From: Aspergillus flavus
Taxonomy: Eukaryota > Ascomycota > Eurotiomycetes > Eurotiales > Aspergillaceae
Reading direction: 5' to 3'
Assembly: GCF_009017415.1 (NCBI RefSeq)
Contig: NC_092409.1
Location: 2,232,001-2,296,000, forward strand
DNA length: 64,000 nt
Shown: positions 20,231 to 33,115 of the stretch, in pieces
Layout of the letters: each line of letters opens with the position of its first letter
Numbering within the stretch: the stretch's first letter is position 1
Made by a program: the position numbers and the translations under genes
Notes under the pieces: model-generated
Told to the model about the DNA's origin: nothing
Seen by the model: the letters and a program-made list of their open reading frames with translations, nothing else
Database searches by the model: none

Positions 20231-21628
20231 TTAAGCAACCAGGGCCTCTCGAATCACATCCAACTTCTTCTTCTCAACCCCCACAAACCTCAGATACCCG
20301 TCCACACCCCCGTATCTCTCCTGTAGATGTCTCCGAATCTCCGTCGTAAAGCCATCCGGACACTTGGTATAGTCCTCCGACAATCCCAACTTCCGAATCT
20401 CCTTCATCCGCTCCTCCACCTCAACCACCAACTCCGGTTCTGACCGCACATAATCCGCCGTCATGGCCTCGTCACTCACAACGCCCGTCAGAAGCAGCAA
20501 CATCAGAACCACGAGCCCCGTACGGTCTTTTCCCTGGGTACAATGCACCAGAGCCGGATACGTCCGATCCGCACCGTCATTCTGCGACGCGAAGAGCTCA
20601 AAGATCTCTTTCATCTCAGCCGTGCTGCTATCGAGGGTATCCAGACCCAACCCGATCAAACCCCGCGGCGACATGACCTGTTCCCCGACAATAATCACGG
20701 CATCATTACGGTAGCCGGACGCCGCGAGAGCAAGGACCTTGCTGTTAACTTCATTAGTTCCTTGTTCCTTATCCCCAGCGTTGATCCATCATCCACGCCC
20801 CATATACCTACGGAGTGAGAAAAAGAAGAAGAAGAGGAGGAAGACAAAAAAGAATGATAGGGGAAAAAGGAAACCAAAGAGAGAAAGAGATCCATACAAG
20901 AAATTCCACCAGTCCAAGCGCCACAGCAATGATCGTTCGAAAGCTTTCCCGGTCAGACTAATCAATTGCCGGCGGACATGGGGCAATTGAAACAGATGGT
21001 CTGTGTTATTATTATTAGGGGGAGTAGAAGTTCCCGTTTCGGCATGGAGTTTGGCGGTTGCCATTTGGTGTTCCGTTCTGAGGATCATTAGCCTTTCATT
21101 TTCCATGATTTGTCATATTGCAAATGATAATATGATGTAGAATACAGGTAGGGTAACTATGATACATCTGGAGGGGGGAAGTAAATGGGGAATAACAAAA
21201 GAAAAGGACATACGTAGACCTCAAATCAATAACAGTAGCTATATGAAGTTCATCCGTTAAACGCCGTTTATCTCTTTCCGAGGCATCATCTAGCTGGAAA
21301 TTGTTTACACGCATCAATAACAAGATATTGGATTTATATACGAGAGACCTGGAACGTTGATGGACTGATTTACCCTTGCGCTGCGAAATAAAACACCTTC
21401 GTTCAAGACCCTGTAGTACGATTCGCATGATAATTAGTTCAGTCCCATCAACGGTAGTTATCGTCGTCCTTCCTTCCGGCAGAGGCTCCGTTATATAGTC
21501 AGGTCATACTTTTTCCCCATGAGTCGGTTGATGGAACGTCCAACATCGCGGAAGTTGATAATGTTATCGAATGGCCGATCGGGAGAGTCCAGATCGACGC
21601 TGGAGGAGCGTGGATGAGAGGTCATCAT
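20231..21628 (-). CDS. Atypical protein tyrosine phosphatase (Y_phosphatase3 family)
   Basis: Five exons, 21628-21510, 21410-21374, 21293-21214, 21077-20898 and 20741-20231. The catalytic P-loop HCTQGKDRTG fits the CX5R signature, with Cys as nucleophile and Arg for phosphate binding. The N-terminal NIINFRDVG, then VLNEGVLFRSAR, and DDASERDKRRLTDELHIATVIDLRS match the family. Such enzymes resemble bacterial and fungal tyrosine/phosphoinositide phosphatases; the substrate is unknown. The start is the ATG-ATG pair at 21623-21628. A longer frame to 21727 begins with GTG. The last splice uses acceptor TAACAG, which gives WNFFKVLALAASGYRND and keeps frame. Confidence 0.85.
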
Positions 21629-22081
21629 GGGTCTAATCGGGGAAAGAATCTGATATCCAGGTGGATTCTCATATACAATTGAAAAAACCGAATGAAACGA
21701 GGGGGCACAGGGACTGAGATCAGACACAATAGTAATACATAGTATGTAGTGATTATGAGAATAAGAGGAAGTATTCTATGACAGATTGAGGTACAGCGCG
21801 CAGACCTTCATTTTAAATGCAGGGCGACGTGGATCGAATTCATTTGATTCCAACGTGGAGCCGCGCACCAAATGGCGGTGGAGGAAAAAAAAAAAGAAAA
21901 AGAAAAAAAAAAGTCCAAAAGGAACCCCCAAACGGACTTTCTTTGATTTCTGTTTGATCCTTTCCTCTCTCTTTCTCGATTAATATTAATAATAATAACA
22001 ATAACAATAACAACAATAAAATTTATCCTAATTGGATCATCCCCCCTTCTCCGCTATGCAACTCTCATTGAACTCAATCAA
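21629..22081. other. Intergenic between phosphatase and beta-galactosidase
   Basis: Phosphatase promoter and beta-galactosidase 3' flank, both on the minus strand. It contains an A-rich tract at 21884-21912 and a TAA/CAA-type microsatellite at 21984-22020. Confidence 0.55.
21984..22020. repeat. (TAA)n/(CAA)n-type imperfect microsatellite
   Basis: Alternating TAAT, AATAAC and AACAAT units over about 37 bases next to the beta-galactosidase stop. Confidence 0.85.
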
Positions 22082-25000
22082 TCACGCATACTCCGTTCGG
22101 TCCTTCCATCCGGGCTGGAGATAAGTCCAATCCCGGTTGAAATCGAACCCACTGCGATATTTTGCATATGCCTTCAGCTCCACCTGCTCCAGTCTCGCCC
22201 CCGCGTCTGTCAACGCCCACATGCTAATTGCTAGTGAATTCTGTCCCCGGTTGTAAATCACTCCCGGCGGGAATGGGAACAAGCTCTGTGGTCCAATATG
22301 CGGGAGATAATGGCCGAACTGGTATCCATTCATGAATATCTGCACAACTGCCTCAGTGCCAGCCGGTGCGCTCAACTGGAGTCCAATGGGGACGTCTAAG
22401 TCCTCTTCCAAATCTAGTTGGAAACTCGTAGTGTAAAATCTCCCCTCTGCGCCGGACACTCCTTCCAGGGGACTGCTGTCCAAGGCCGACTCGGGGACTT
22501 GGTATCCGGGCAGATGCCAGCCCATCCGCTCTCCATAAAGACCGCCTTCGTTCATCGGGCCACGCACGGGGTCGATGTTCTTCTCTCCACCTGCATTGCC
22601 TTGGATGCGCCACAACGTAAAGTTACCTCCTCCGATCAATGTGGCCCCCATGATCCCCCGTGGATTCTGAGTGCCTATAGGCTTCTGGCTGTTCTGATCG
22701 TGGCCGGTGTAGTCCGTGATAATGGTCAGCACATTGTCGCGAGATCTGAGAGATGAATGGTTGAACTTGAGCACCTCCCAGCTGGCGACTTTGTCGGGGT
22801 CTCCTGAAAATCCTCCCACGTAAGCACCATTTAACCACGCCGCCCATCCAGCTGCTACGCCATTCTGCACCGTAACATTAGCCCCGGTAGCATTTTGTCC
22901 GTCGAATCGTCCACGGTAAATCTTGGTCCCTGTGTGATATCCGTAGTCACCAGAGTAAAGTACTGGAAGAGAAAGAGGAGCGACCGAGTTGACCGACGTA
23001 GTCTTATTGCAGATCGTCCACCTGGAGTCGTCATAATCTGGACTAATCTCAGGGAGTGTATCTTGCGCCTTCCATGAACTAAGCGAAGGAAGGGAGATCT
23101 CTATATCTTCCGCCCCGGGGACAGTCCCGATAAGACTGCCGTATGCGGTTGCTCTGGTATCAATGAGATTCCCGTTCCAGCTCACCTTCTTGACATGCTC
23201 ATCGCCCGTGTATATTCTATTGTAAAAATTAGTGACGATACATACAAAGGGCTCGACGTCGCAACGTACTCTATTGAAGTCGAATTGGAATTGTCACCAA
23301 CGATCTCCACAGTGTCATGCTTTATAGAAGCCCCCCGAACCAGATACGGACCGAAAACTAGGATATGCTCGTTAGGAGCAACCGTCGGGCTTGAAACAGT
23401 CGGGGGTGCGAAAAAGTTCCATGCGGTTTCCTTGTCGAGCAAGTAGACCAGCACTCCATTTGAGAACTTCACCGCTGTAACTCCCTCTCCTTGGGTGTAT
23501 GAATATTGGGTGCCTTGGCTGGTCTCCAACGCACTCAAGTTTGAGTTGCCGTATGTTTGGTATTTGAGATCAGCCGGTGCATCCTTGAACACAAAAGCCC
23601 CCTTTTGGCCCGCATTCAGGTAGAATACAAGCACGTCCACGTCGAGCGTTGCGTATGTCAAGACCTCAGCAGACGAATACAGAAGAGAGGATTCGCTGCC
23701 AATACTGTAGTCTGTGACAATTATCTTGCTTTGACGGCCGTCAAGCTCAATATCCGGAATGGTCAGGGCTCCTACTCGGGTCAGCGAGTGTAAAATGGGA
23801 TCCACAAAAGGCACGTACCTGCAGATGTTGTTATATTCAATGAGAAAGTTGTGACCTCCCGTGATGAGCTTGTGTTATGAGCCACAACATAAAAGCCAGC
23901 GTCCGAATCCGGGTTCCGAAGGGCCCAGGTGTAAATGCTGTCATCACTAGTGTAACTGGTACCGTTCCCTTCCATGTATGTTTTCAGCAGGTCCTTCGAC
24001 ACTCGGGTAAACAGTCCAAGCAGTTTGGTCTGTTTTAGTTTATCACGAATCTCTCGGGTCTCTCGAAGAGGGGAGCCGTAGTCATAAGATGTGTAAACGA
24101 CAGGAGCTGCACTATGGCCCCAGTTGGTGCCCCCAAACGTCATATAAATGTTGTGAAGTGTCACGCGCGAGCCGATATTATTCTTATAGTAGACGTCCGC
24201 AAACTCTGGGGAGAGCTCTGACGCACAGCTGTCATAAAACGACCCACCCCAAGGTTGAAACCAACCTCCTTCAAATTCGGCTAGATATTCGGGCTGTGTA
24301 TAAGAGTAATTCTGGAACCACTGGTAGTATGTACGGAGCAGGTTAAATCCAGAGTTTGGGTTGGCGCACGAGAGGCTTCCAGGATATGAGTCAAGCCCAT
24401 ATACGTTAACAGCTCCACCGACGTTCTTATAGTCGGTCGACCAGCTCACTGTGCGCATTCCTTTTTCATTGTGGCTGCTTGGGACGACAACCCCGGCCTC
24501 CTCGAATGCTTTCGCTACCTGCTCCATGTAGATAACTTTAGTATCATTGGAATCATATGTTGTTTCCTGGAGTTCATTCTCATGTTGGTTCAGAATAACA
24601 GGGCCGCCATTGGTGATTTGATTTGCCGCAATGATCTTGCCAACTTCCAGGATCCACGGTTTCCATTTTTTATAGTAGGCTTCATCACTCGTTCGTTCAC
24701 TGCCCATCTGTCCATTTGCTGCCCATAGAGCAAATCCACCCGCAGAAGTTTCTGCATTACAGTATGGACCTGCCCTGGCAATCACATACAGGCCCGCCTG
24801 TTTAGCGTAATCGAATAAGCGCTGGATATCATGGGCACCCGTAGTGAAATCGAACACGTCCTCTGAAGCACTATGATAACTCCAGAAAAAATAAACTATA
24901 CCATGTTGTTAGCACATGGCATTTCTAAGATTATGACAGGCAGTCATACCCGAGATGGTGTTAAATCCATTCGCTCGCAATTTCTGAAAAACATCCAACC

Positions 25001-25190
25001 ACAGCTCGGGAACAGGGAGTCTCTGGTAGTGAAATTCACCGGAGAAAACAAAAAGTCGCTCGCCCTTCACAGACAGGCTGTATTTGTCCCACGCCACATC
25101 GCTGGTCTTCCCATTGTCGGTGGCTGATACCTGCGGCGTCCCCGTCAGAAGAGCAAGCCAAACCAGATAGATAAAACTGAGTAACCGCAT
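22082..25190 (-). CDS. Secreted beta-galactosidase, glycoside hydrolase family 35
   Basis: Four exons, 25190-24950, 24895-23819, 23774-23246 and 23216-22082, give 993 aa, the normal size for fungal GH35 LacA-like enzymes (about 1000). A signal peptide (residues 1-23) is followed by the TIM barrel with [18 protein letters not shown]. The acid/base Glu sits in the ENE of NQHENELQ, near residue 188. The nucleophile region [13 protein letters not shown] has Glu at about residues 287-289. Several beta-sandwich domains follow. The enzyme hydrolyses terminal beta-galactose from lactose, galactans or xyloglucan. Around the acid/base, most relatives have ENEY where this has ENEL, which may mark a divergent paralogue. 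Regulation by carbon source is expected for the family, but I saw no clear XlnR-type site. Confidence 0.92.
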
Positions 25191-25827
25191 ATCCTTCGCC
25201 GGCTACAATAGACACTGCTCGTGATTTTTCCATTGTCATTAAGTGATGCAAGTGAGAGGCGTCCATAATATAAGGCGCTCTCCTCCCTCGACAGTGCCCT
25301 TCGGCCCTCGCGATATTGATGTCCCGGGCTCGGGACAGGGATTGGTGGAAGATCAATCTTTTGCGAGAACCTCCTTTTCTCCGTAATCAGGACATTAGAA
25401 ATGGCATCAGGCGGGCTACTTGCGTAATCTCATGATATTTCCCGGTGGAACACACGCCTAGTGGATACAGCAGGGTGGCATAGGTTACACCCCGAAGTTG
25501 CATGATCAATAAGAAGAATACAATTAATCGTACATATAACGATAAAGGCATTGTTAGATACTTGTGCTTTTCACATACTAGGTTGTAAAGCAACTCATGG
25601 AAAAACTCAGCAAAATCGTGGGAAAAAGTTACAGTATTAGTAGTCCAGGTATGTCCCTTCATATGTACTAGAGGTCCTGTGAAACGCCTTACCTATCCAT
25701 CCTCCTATAGTATTCCCGACTCCCAAAAGCACACAATCAACACCGCAGAACAAGAATAAAAGGATCAAATGAAGTTCCAGAAGCACGACAAAAGATGTAC
25801 AGAAACCTTAAAAGCGATACAATTACA
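25191..25827. other. Beta-galactosidase promoter region and Eis1 3' flank
   Basis: No gene. A TATA-like motif and a CCAAT box (reverse strand, near 25351) lie upstream of the beta-galactosidase. Confidence 0.55.
25266..25274 (-). promoter_or_regulatory. Possible TATA box of the beta-galactosidase gene
   Basis: On the minus strand the motif reads TTATATTAT about 80 bases upstream of the ATG at 25190. Position fits a core promoter; there is no other support. Confidence 0.3.
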
Positions 25828-28398
25828 TCAAAGGTCTTCAGAGAACCGCGATTCACGACCAGTAGTACCGTTGCTTGCTCGCTTTCCGATTGCTGGAGGA
25901 ACAGGCAATCCTTGATCAGCGGCACTCTCACGTAGTTCGTCTCGCTCAGTAGCGTGCGAAGGTAGTTCATCTGCAGCAGTATGTTCGACAGGTACAGATC
26001 CTTCATCGTCCTCCTTATTATGATCTGTAACTCCGTCCGTCTTATCTTGCGAGTTCTTCGAGACCATCTGCGAAAGTCTAGACTTCAGGCGAGATCGCTT
26101 GTCGCCATTCTGCTCCGGACTCTCCTTGGACCCTGGCTCAACTGCCTGCCCTTCGGATTTCATAGCCTCCAGTGTACCTGCATCGACTGACTTTCTCTGC
26201 ATTTCTTGCAGATCATCTGCTGTAACAGGATTGGACCTAAGAGGCGCACCACGTTCGTTATCGCCATCCGCCTCGGCTAAATTAGTTGCGTCAGCTGTTT
26301 CAGCTGCTTCAACTGACTCATTTGGGCCCTCTGCTGCCTGGGCTGTCTCTTCCACCGCGTTTGAGGGTGTCTCGCGATTGCCCTCCGCTACTTTCGGGGC
26401 TTCACCTGTGCTCGCACTGGGGCGGCGACCGCCTAACTTACTGAACCACGTTTTGAGTTTCGATTCTGTTCTCGTAATGGGCTCTGTAGATCCTGTGTCT
26501 ACCATTGCACCTGATGCTGTAGCCTCATTCCCTGCCAGTGTGGTTTGTGGCTGCTCTGTTTCTCGTGGAGCACTCTTCGCATGCTCCTCAGCCGCACCCT
26601 CGAGTCCCTCGGTGGCCCTGGTTACGGTGTGTTTTCCTATAGTGGGCTCATGATCCTGGGACTTCCTAGACTTCCGCCACAACCATGTCTTCTCCCCTTT
26701 GCCTTTCAACTCTTGTTTCATGGCAGCTATTTCAGGTTAGCAATGTGATGTATCGAGGACCATAACCTGAGAACACTAACCCTTCTGCCTCTTTTCCTCA
26801 GCTACAAGGTCGGCCTCTCGTTGACGAGCTACTGCTTCGCGACGCTGCCTTTCCTCTTCATCCAAACGCCGCTCTAATTCCTTGGCTCTTTCCGTCTCCG
26901 CGCGATCAGTAATTTCATCAAACGTTGGCTGGAGCCTAGAACGAGCAAGAGCCTCCACGTCGGACATATCAATGAATTTCTGAGCCCCAAGGTTGACTTT
27001 CTCGCCTGAGTAATATTGCCGGTCATTCTCTTGCATATCCTTCCGCGCGCGGGCCAATGCCGCCTCCTCCCATTCTTTCTGAAGTGCAGCAGGGGCGCGC
27101 CCGGTCTCAGCATAGACGCGCATTTCCATGTCTTGCAAAACTGCGTCAACATTCTTCTTGGCAGCTTCCATTAAAAGAGCGCGATCTTTGTCTCTCTGTT
27201 CATCCACCGCATCGAGCTTCGTTCGGAGACTAGTCATCTGATGCCTGATTTCTCTGGACCGCTCTACATCAAATTCAGATGCATCTGAATCTATAGACAA
27301 TCTCCTTCTGCGGGTAGGTACGCTGGATCGGGTATCTTGCTGCTCAAGTCGGTAATATTCCCGATATACTGCAGTGTCATCCTGCATGCTGGCCAGTTTC
27401 TCTGCTGCAAGCTTCTGAGCGGTCTCCTGAAGATTCACTGCCCGTTGAATGGCCCCTGCTTCTGGTCGACTAACTGATCGTTTGGGACGCACACGCCCAT
27501 GGTTTGCCTGGGTACCAGGGATGGATGGATAAAGTTGCTCTGGCTCGGTAGCTTCTGTGAGGCTGTACATGTCCCGCGCCATTGACACGGCAGCTGCTTG
27601 CAGCACACTTCGCCTTCTCTGCTCTTCTAACTCTGGGGCCACAGGTGGGGTTGCAGTGAAAAGTCGACGGTTGACATGTGCAAGGTGTTGAATTCGGCTA
27701 GCCTCCATAGCGGCATCAATGTCGCCGAGTTGACCCGCCGAAGTTATGTAGGGAGCTTCAGAAGGTGCAGATTCGGCTCTCCTCCTATTACTATACAGAG
27801 CTCCCCTGGCAGCACGGACAGCTTTCTCTCTTTCGGAGATCTCGCGACGCGCCTCTGGTGTTAAATCGGCTGCGGAGATCTCCGTGCTCGGGGGCAAACT
27901 CGATATTGAACTACGGTCCCTGCGAGCGGAAGCTCCAGCTCTATTCCCACCATAGCTCGAAATGTCGGAATGATGATCTTGGGCGTAGAACGCTGCTGCG
28001 GCCTGTTTCTCAGCTTCGAGCTGTCTATTCTTCGCTTGTGCCAGAGCAGCCACAGCTGACGCATGACTGAAGCCCGGGCGTGAGCCTGGCACTTTCAAGT
28101 CTACAAATTGTTAACTTCATATTGCCCTGCACGCTTGGAGAATGCAGAAGTTGATCGGTTATACATACTGGATAGGTCGGTCTCGAACGCCGACGGCTCG
28201 CGAGCCGATAGTCTTCGCTCAGGGTGGGTAACGTAAAGGGCCGCCGACGCGGCTATCCGCAGGCCTGTTAGCGCAAAGGTCCTATTCGGAGAAGAAGCAG
28301 ATCACAACTCTGCCTAAAGGTCTCTCACCTTGGTCCGCTAACCGGGTTGACCGGGAGCGCGGAATGCTCTGAACTGAGGGCTGCTCAATGGTTGCCAT
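25828..28398 (-). CDS. eis1: Eisosome protein 1 (Eis1 family)
   Basis: Four exons, 28398-28329, 28264-28169, 28100-26781 and 26726-25828, give 794 aa. The N-terminus carries the family signatures ASAALYVTHPERRLSAREPS and KVPGSRPGFSHASAVAAL. The middle is Ala/Arg/Glu-rich and predicted helical, with ITSAGQLGDIDAAMEASRIQHLAHVNRRLF and a long charged coiled-coil region (RAKELERRLDEEERQRREAVARQ-like). The last exon is a low-complexity acidic and Ser-rich tail. Eisosomes are membrane-compartment scaffolds (with Pil1/Lsp1 in yeast); Eis1 is needed for their normal formation. Exon 1 is only 70 bases and includes the start MATIEQPSVQS. All splice phases agree. Confidence 0.9.
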
Positions 28399-29065
28399 GA
28401 TAAGATAATGTCCGCAGCGCGTTGCAGGAAGCAAGGGATTGCAGCGAAGACAGGCATTCCCAAGAAAGATAGAAAAAGAGGAGAACAGGACAGCAGGGAG
28501 GAGAAAAGGACCAGCAATTGGGCGGAAGTGACGGGATAGACTCTAGGAAGGAGGCACCGGAAGTTTGACGAGAGTATAATATTGCCAGTGACGTAGTTGG
28601 TTGCAGAGATCGATCCACGGATGCTACGATCACCCGTTAGCTTGAGAGTGGCTTGGCGACGTAAGGCTGAGGAGATGCTTTTCACGTTGCTCTAGTCATG
28701 ACGTCGATTTAGTAGCAGTGTGAGATGAAAGAAGGAAGAAGGTTACATCCCACCGACTGGTGATTCTTCCATCCCAACATTTTAAGAGAACACATTCTTC
28801 GGCTCTTTTCCGTTTTCGTCCACCTTCCATCCTGGGGTTTTCTGCTGGTGAGACCCAAATTACCCATCACATGACCCGGTCAACAAGTTTCAGTTAGGCT
28901 TTTCTGTCTGTTGTCCTGACTCCTTACGAACTGGTGGCTGAGGCTGCACATCTTACCAATCTTTTGTCAGGCAGATCCCTAGGGCCTAGACCCTCCACCG
29001 ATGTAATACCGAACATACATTGATGTACTCTGTATAAATAGTAAATTATATGTTACCAGAAAAAA

Positions 29066-29097
<32 letters not shown>

Positions 29098-29298
29098 AAA
29101 ACAAAAAGGGAACTGGTTCCTATTCCCCAAAGGAACGGAAAGACAAGAAAAGTTACCACCTAAATTGAATAGCGCGCTTCTAAATCACTAACTCTATACA
29201 ACCAGTAGCGGCATTCAACACAGAGTATCACCATAGCTGCAGAATCTTTAGAAGATCGTGACGTGCGAAGAAAGAGCGGTTTCGCTTGCCAAAGATGT
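28399..29298. other. Intergenic between Eis1 promoter and MFS transporter 3' end
   Basis: Eis1 promoter and leader on the left. It includes a 30-base poly-A at 29067-29096. No gene supported. Confidence 0.55.
29067..29096. repeat. Poly-A run, 30 bases
   Basis: Thirty uninterrupted A with short A-rich flanks broken by C. Confidence 0.95.
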
Positions 29299-31298
29299 CT
29301 AGTAAGTAGACGTTAGCTCACCATCCTTACATCTACATGATCCATGAAACTTACACATGGGGATGCTCAACACACAAATTCCCATTTGTATACTAGATAT
29401 GGCCAAGAAGGCCGGCTTAATACCGTTCGAGAGCAACCATTCATAAGCGAAAAATGTTAGTATAAAGCTAAATATGTTCTTGAATATTAGCATGCATGTG
29501 AACGATTCTATCGCAATTTGACCTGTAACTGTCAGCGAGAGCGCTCATAAATAACCGCAGTGGGAGATAGAAACCACTCACGGTGGGCATCAACGATATA
29601 CAGCGCACTGGCAACCGCACCCATGACCATCCCTATAATTACCAATGCGAAGAACACATCAACCACAAGCCAGCCATATTTCCCCACATCTTGGGCCACT
29701 ATTCCGAAGCCGTAAAGCCCAGCACCGCTGAAGACTAACTGAAAGACAACGAGGAGAATGCGGAACTCAGGTTCATATCTTCCTTTGTTAAGCTTGATCA
29801 TGATCTTATTCATGGAGTCGGAGAGTAGGCCCGAGAGGATTAAGCCCAGAATAGAGCCGATAAAAGCGCCCGTGTACAGATATCCTGTTTGGACTTCATT
29901 GAACCACAACGGAGGCCCTAAAAAGATGGCTGCTAGTACCACACCAATGAAGACAGTCCAACCGATGATTACACCTTGGATTAAGCAAGCCTATGGCTGT
30001 CAGGGTCTGATCTCAGGATATTACCTCAGCGAGTGCTTACCCAAAGAATTGCAGGGTGAAAGAAAAGCGGAAATGGTCTGAGAAGAAGCTTCAAGAAGTT
30101 CTCGTCCGTCTTGCGCCCATTGAACGGCTTCAACGTTTGGATATATGAGGCTTTCGTAGGGACGATCGTGTTTAGACGCGTGTCTCGCTCTTGTGTTCCA
30201 GCCTGGGATTCAGTGTTGGTGAGTGACGAAAGGTGCTTTTTCTCCCCGGATATGTGGCTAGCTTCATGTTGATATTCATTGGACTGTTGTGGTGAGCACA
30301 TTCTGTTTTCGGTTCTTTGATTAACGATCTGTTTCAAGTCATTGTTTAAATATTCCGGGCGCCTAAAAGCTGTCTCGGGGACCAAGAAGAAAGTTAAAGG
30401 CAGTGACGCCGCTGAGAAGATGGCCAGAAGGTAAAATGTCCACTCCCAGCCAAGAGAATGAGTAATTTTGCCGGCCAGAACCGGTGTAAGAAAAGCCGCT
30501 CCAAAGAGAGCAACATTCGATAGTGCCATCCTTTTCCCACGCTCCTACGATGCTTGTTAGGGACAAACATTGAATCATCGGAGGTTTATTCAGACGTACG
30601 TGGACATAGTATAGATCACCGACACAAGCATTGACCAAAGCTTCGAAAGGTGCTAGAGCAACCCCTTGGAAAATGCGAGCCCATACTAAACTTGTATAAT
30701 TGTTGGCGCTTCCACCTGCCCAGCCACAGCTTATCACCATTAGAACATTCCCAAGAAGAAAAAGATGACGTTTTCCCCATACTCGCGCCGTCGGCACGAT
30801 CAATATCCCAGCAACACCCACACCACAAAGGTGATAACCAGTAAGAAGGGCGACCGAAGTGAAGCTCTTCTTAAAGTGAAGAGATATCGTCACGGTATTG
30901 GCAGCCATAAGAGAACTTGTTGTTGCACAAAGAACTGCGACGAAGGAAAGGGCTAGCAGTGTAATATCACGCTTCCACAAGGGCCAATTCTGTGCGGCAT
31001 CGTTTGTCAGTCACAGTATATTTCAAGAGCAATCTGTTGCACGGTATCTCGCCATACCAGGGGATCATTGGGATCATCACTCGGTTGAGGAACTAGGAGG
31101 ATAGGAACCGTACCCGAACGGTCGTATTTTAGGTTAGAATCAACATCGGTCTGCTCATTAAAGCATTCTCTTTCAAGGATATCTGAAGTGCCTAGGTAAA
31201 GCCGAAGCCACTAAGTATCTGCAGCAAGTACTGAAGGCTGACTGATACTTACCAGGAACCTGAGCAAGTGCAGTGTCTTCTAAAACACCTAGTCCCAT
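29299..31298 (-). CDS. Major facilitator superfamily transporter
   Basis: Six exons, 31298-31253, 31191-31058, 30989-30600, 30544-30041, 29990-29582 and 29522-29299, give 568 aa. The N-terminus (GLGVLEDTALAQVPGTSDIL) is followed by DDPNDPLNWPLWKRD, the usual cytosolic lead-in of fungal drug:H+ type MFS proteins, then helices 1-6 up to ACVGDLYYVHERGKRMAL. The ERG sequence matches the loop between helices 4 and 5. A central hydrophilic loop of about 80 residues (LTNTESQAGTQERDT) separates the halves. Substrate unknown; candidates are a drug, amine or nutrient. The first exon is only 46 bases. Internal frames read as separate proteins if introns are ignored. Confidence 0.87.
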
Positions 31299-31608
31299 CC
31301 TGATCGTGAGAGCAAACGGGCCCAAAGAGTGTTTGGGACAATCAATGTCAAGGCAAATTTATTTAATCCGGGGAATTAAAAACGACTAAGCAGGATGATA
31401 AGCCAAATAATAAATGAACCGAGCTTTACATCAAGTCCAGTTGGTGAACGCACCTTGTGCTTTGCCCGCTGGTTCATGAAACATTGGAAGAGGGGCGCCA
31501 AAATCTGCCAACACAGGGAATTTGTTCGAAAGCTTACCTACTACGAGTTAAGCATAAATCTCTTTTGAGTGGAAGATTATTGTTCGGATACGTTGGGAAG
31601 TGGGGGGT

Positions 31609-31643
<35 letters not shown>

Positions 31644-33115
31644 TTAAGAAATAAACATAAATAAATGGAATTTTTAAAAAAAGAAAATAAAATAAAAAAG
31701 GAAAGGGAAAAGAAAAAAAGAAAAGAAAAGATAAATACAGCGTACAAGGTTAACATAAATCAACCTGCAAGGGCCAGTCAATTGTAGATGAAACCTGGTG
31801 AGGAGCCTAGAGAGTACATCATTGCCATTTGTCGGTCATAGTCAAGATGATCAGTGTGCGGAGAAGCACCCTGTGATGTTCCCTCCCTGTGGACCAACCT
31901 ACCTACAGAACTCAACTTACCTCACGAGGTCTTTGTTATGTATTGCACCCTAGTCCTAAGGTCTATCTATTACTCCAATTGACTTATCAGTGATTTTCAG
32001 ACTGATAATTTACACTCAGCTTTCGCAATTTTGTACCTACAGAAATTATGGTGTTTGTCAACCTTCTACTGAAAGAAAAAGCTACACAATTAGCTATTGT
32101 AGGACTGGGTGGCTGGCGTAGTTTGAGACTACTGGAAGATTTACACCCAATGTTCCACTTTCAGGCCGTGTTATTATGTATAACCTAGTAAACACCTCAA
32201 TACAGATACCTGGAAACAAGCCCACACCGAATGAGACGTGAGGGGGTGGTATGACCGAGGCATTTGACAGCATCTGATTGACTCCCGACCCTGCCAAGAT
32301 CGTCAAAGCGAACTCTAGTGGAGACCAAGGCAGTCTTCCACGAATGATGGCGAGTAAGAGCCGAAGGAGATCTGGGGATAAAGTCCAAAAAAGAGGGTAT
32401 TGTGGATCTCTTTATTACACTAGGGCCACACTACTGGGAGCTTATCCAACCTGGAAGTCAGATACTATTGGTGAGCGCACATATGTATAACCCGTACTGT
32501 GACACATTCCTCGTTCTGGTCCAGCGATTAATACCCCAGATGGCTGGATAGAATCAATGGAAACTCCTCATACCACTTGTAAGTATGTACTATATGCCTG
32601 TCTTCATGGCAGCAACCAATAGGAATACCTGTGACTGTGCATACTTTCACCCCCTTGACTTCTCCTTTCCATTGACCAGCCGTATTTTATGTAATGTGTA
32701 CGGAGTATAGTTAGGCTTTTATGACTCTTGGCTGTCAACATGTTAGGCTATGTCATAGAGACCAATCAACCCCATCAATGAGACTAGTAGTAGAAATCAA
32801 GTATTGGAGTAAGGCAAGGATCTTCAGCTGAAACTGTGAAGACCACAAGTTCCAAATCACTTTACATATGGTAGGTTTAGCCTAAGCTTATACCTTTACT
32901 TTATGCAGCTGCCCACACTGAGCGGGGAATCAGCTTTGCCCTTTGTTCTTCTTGTCCCTGCCCTTGATTTCTGATGTCCTTTATCCTTTTCACTCCCCTC
33001 CTATCCTTTACTTATAATTTCTATTACCCCGTGCAGCCCAGAACAACCCATTTTCAAACAGACCATTTCGTCTCGCCCTGCGCTTCTTCTCTCCCCAAAA
33101 GTATAGGTAGCCAAC
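31299..33115. other. Long intergenic region with poly-G run
   Basis: About 1.8 kb without a supportable gene. It holds a G run at 31609-31642, an A-rich stretch at about 31670-31735 and then ordinary sequence leading to the CFEM gene promoter. Confidence 0.55.
31602..31642. repeat. Poly-G tract (6 G, T, then 34 G)
   Basis: A run of 34 uninterrupted G follows GGGGGGT. It is long enough to form G-quadruplex structure on the plus strand and is prone to length error in sequencing. Confidence 0.95.

Noticed and set aside
21629..21727. N-terminal extension of the phosphatase to 21727
   Set aside because: The first codon there is GTG and the added 33 residues have no family match; ATG at 21628 is the natural start.
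31457..31654. 65-codon frame ending in poly-glycine
   Set aside because: The glycine run is just the poly-G tract translated; no coding support.
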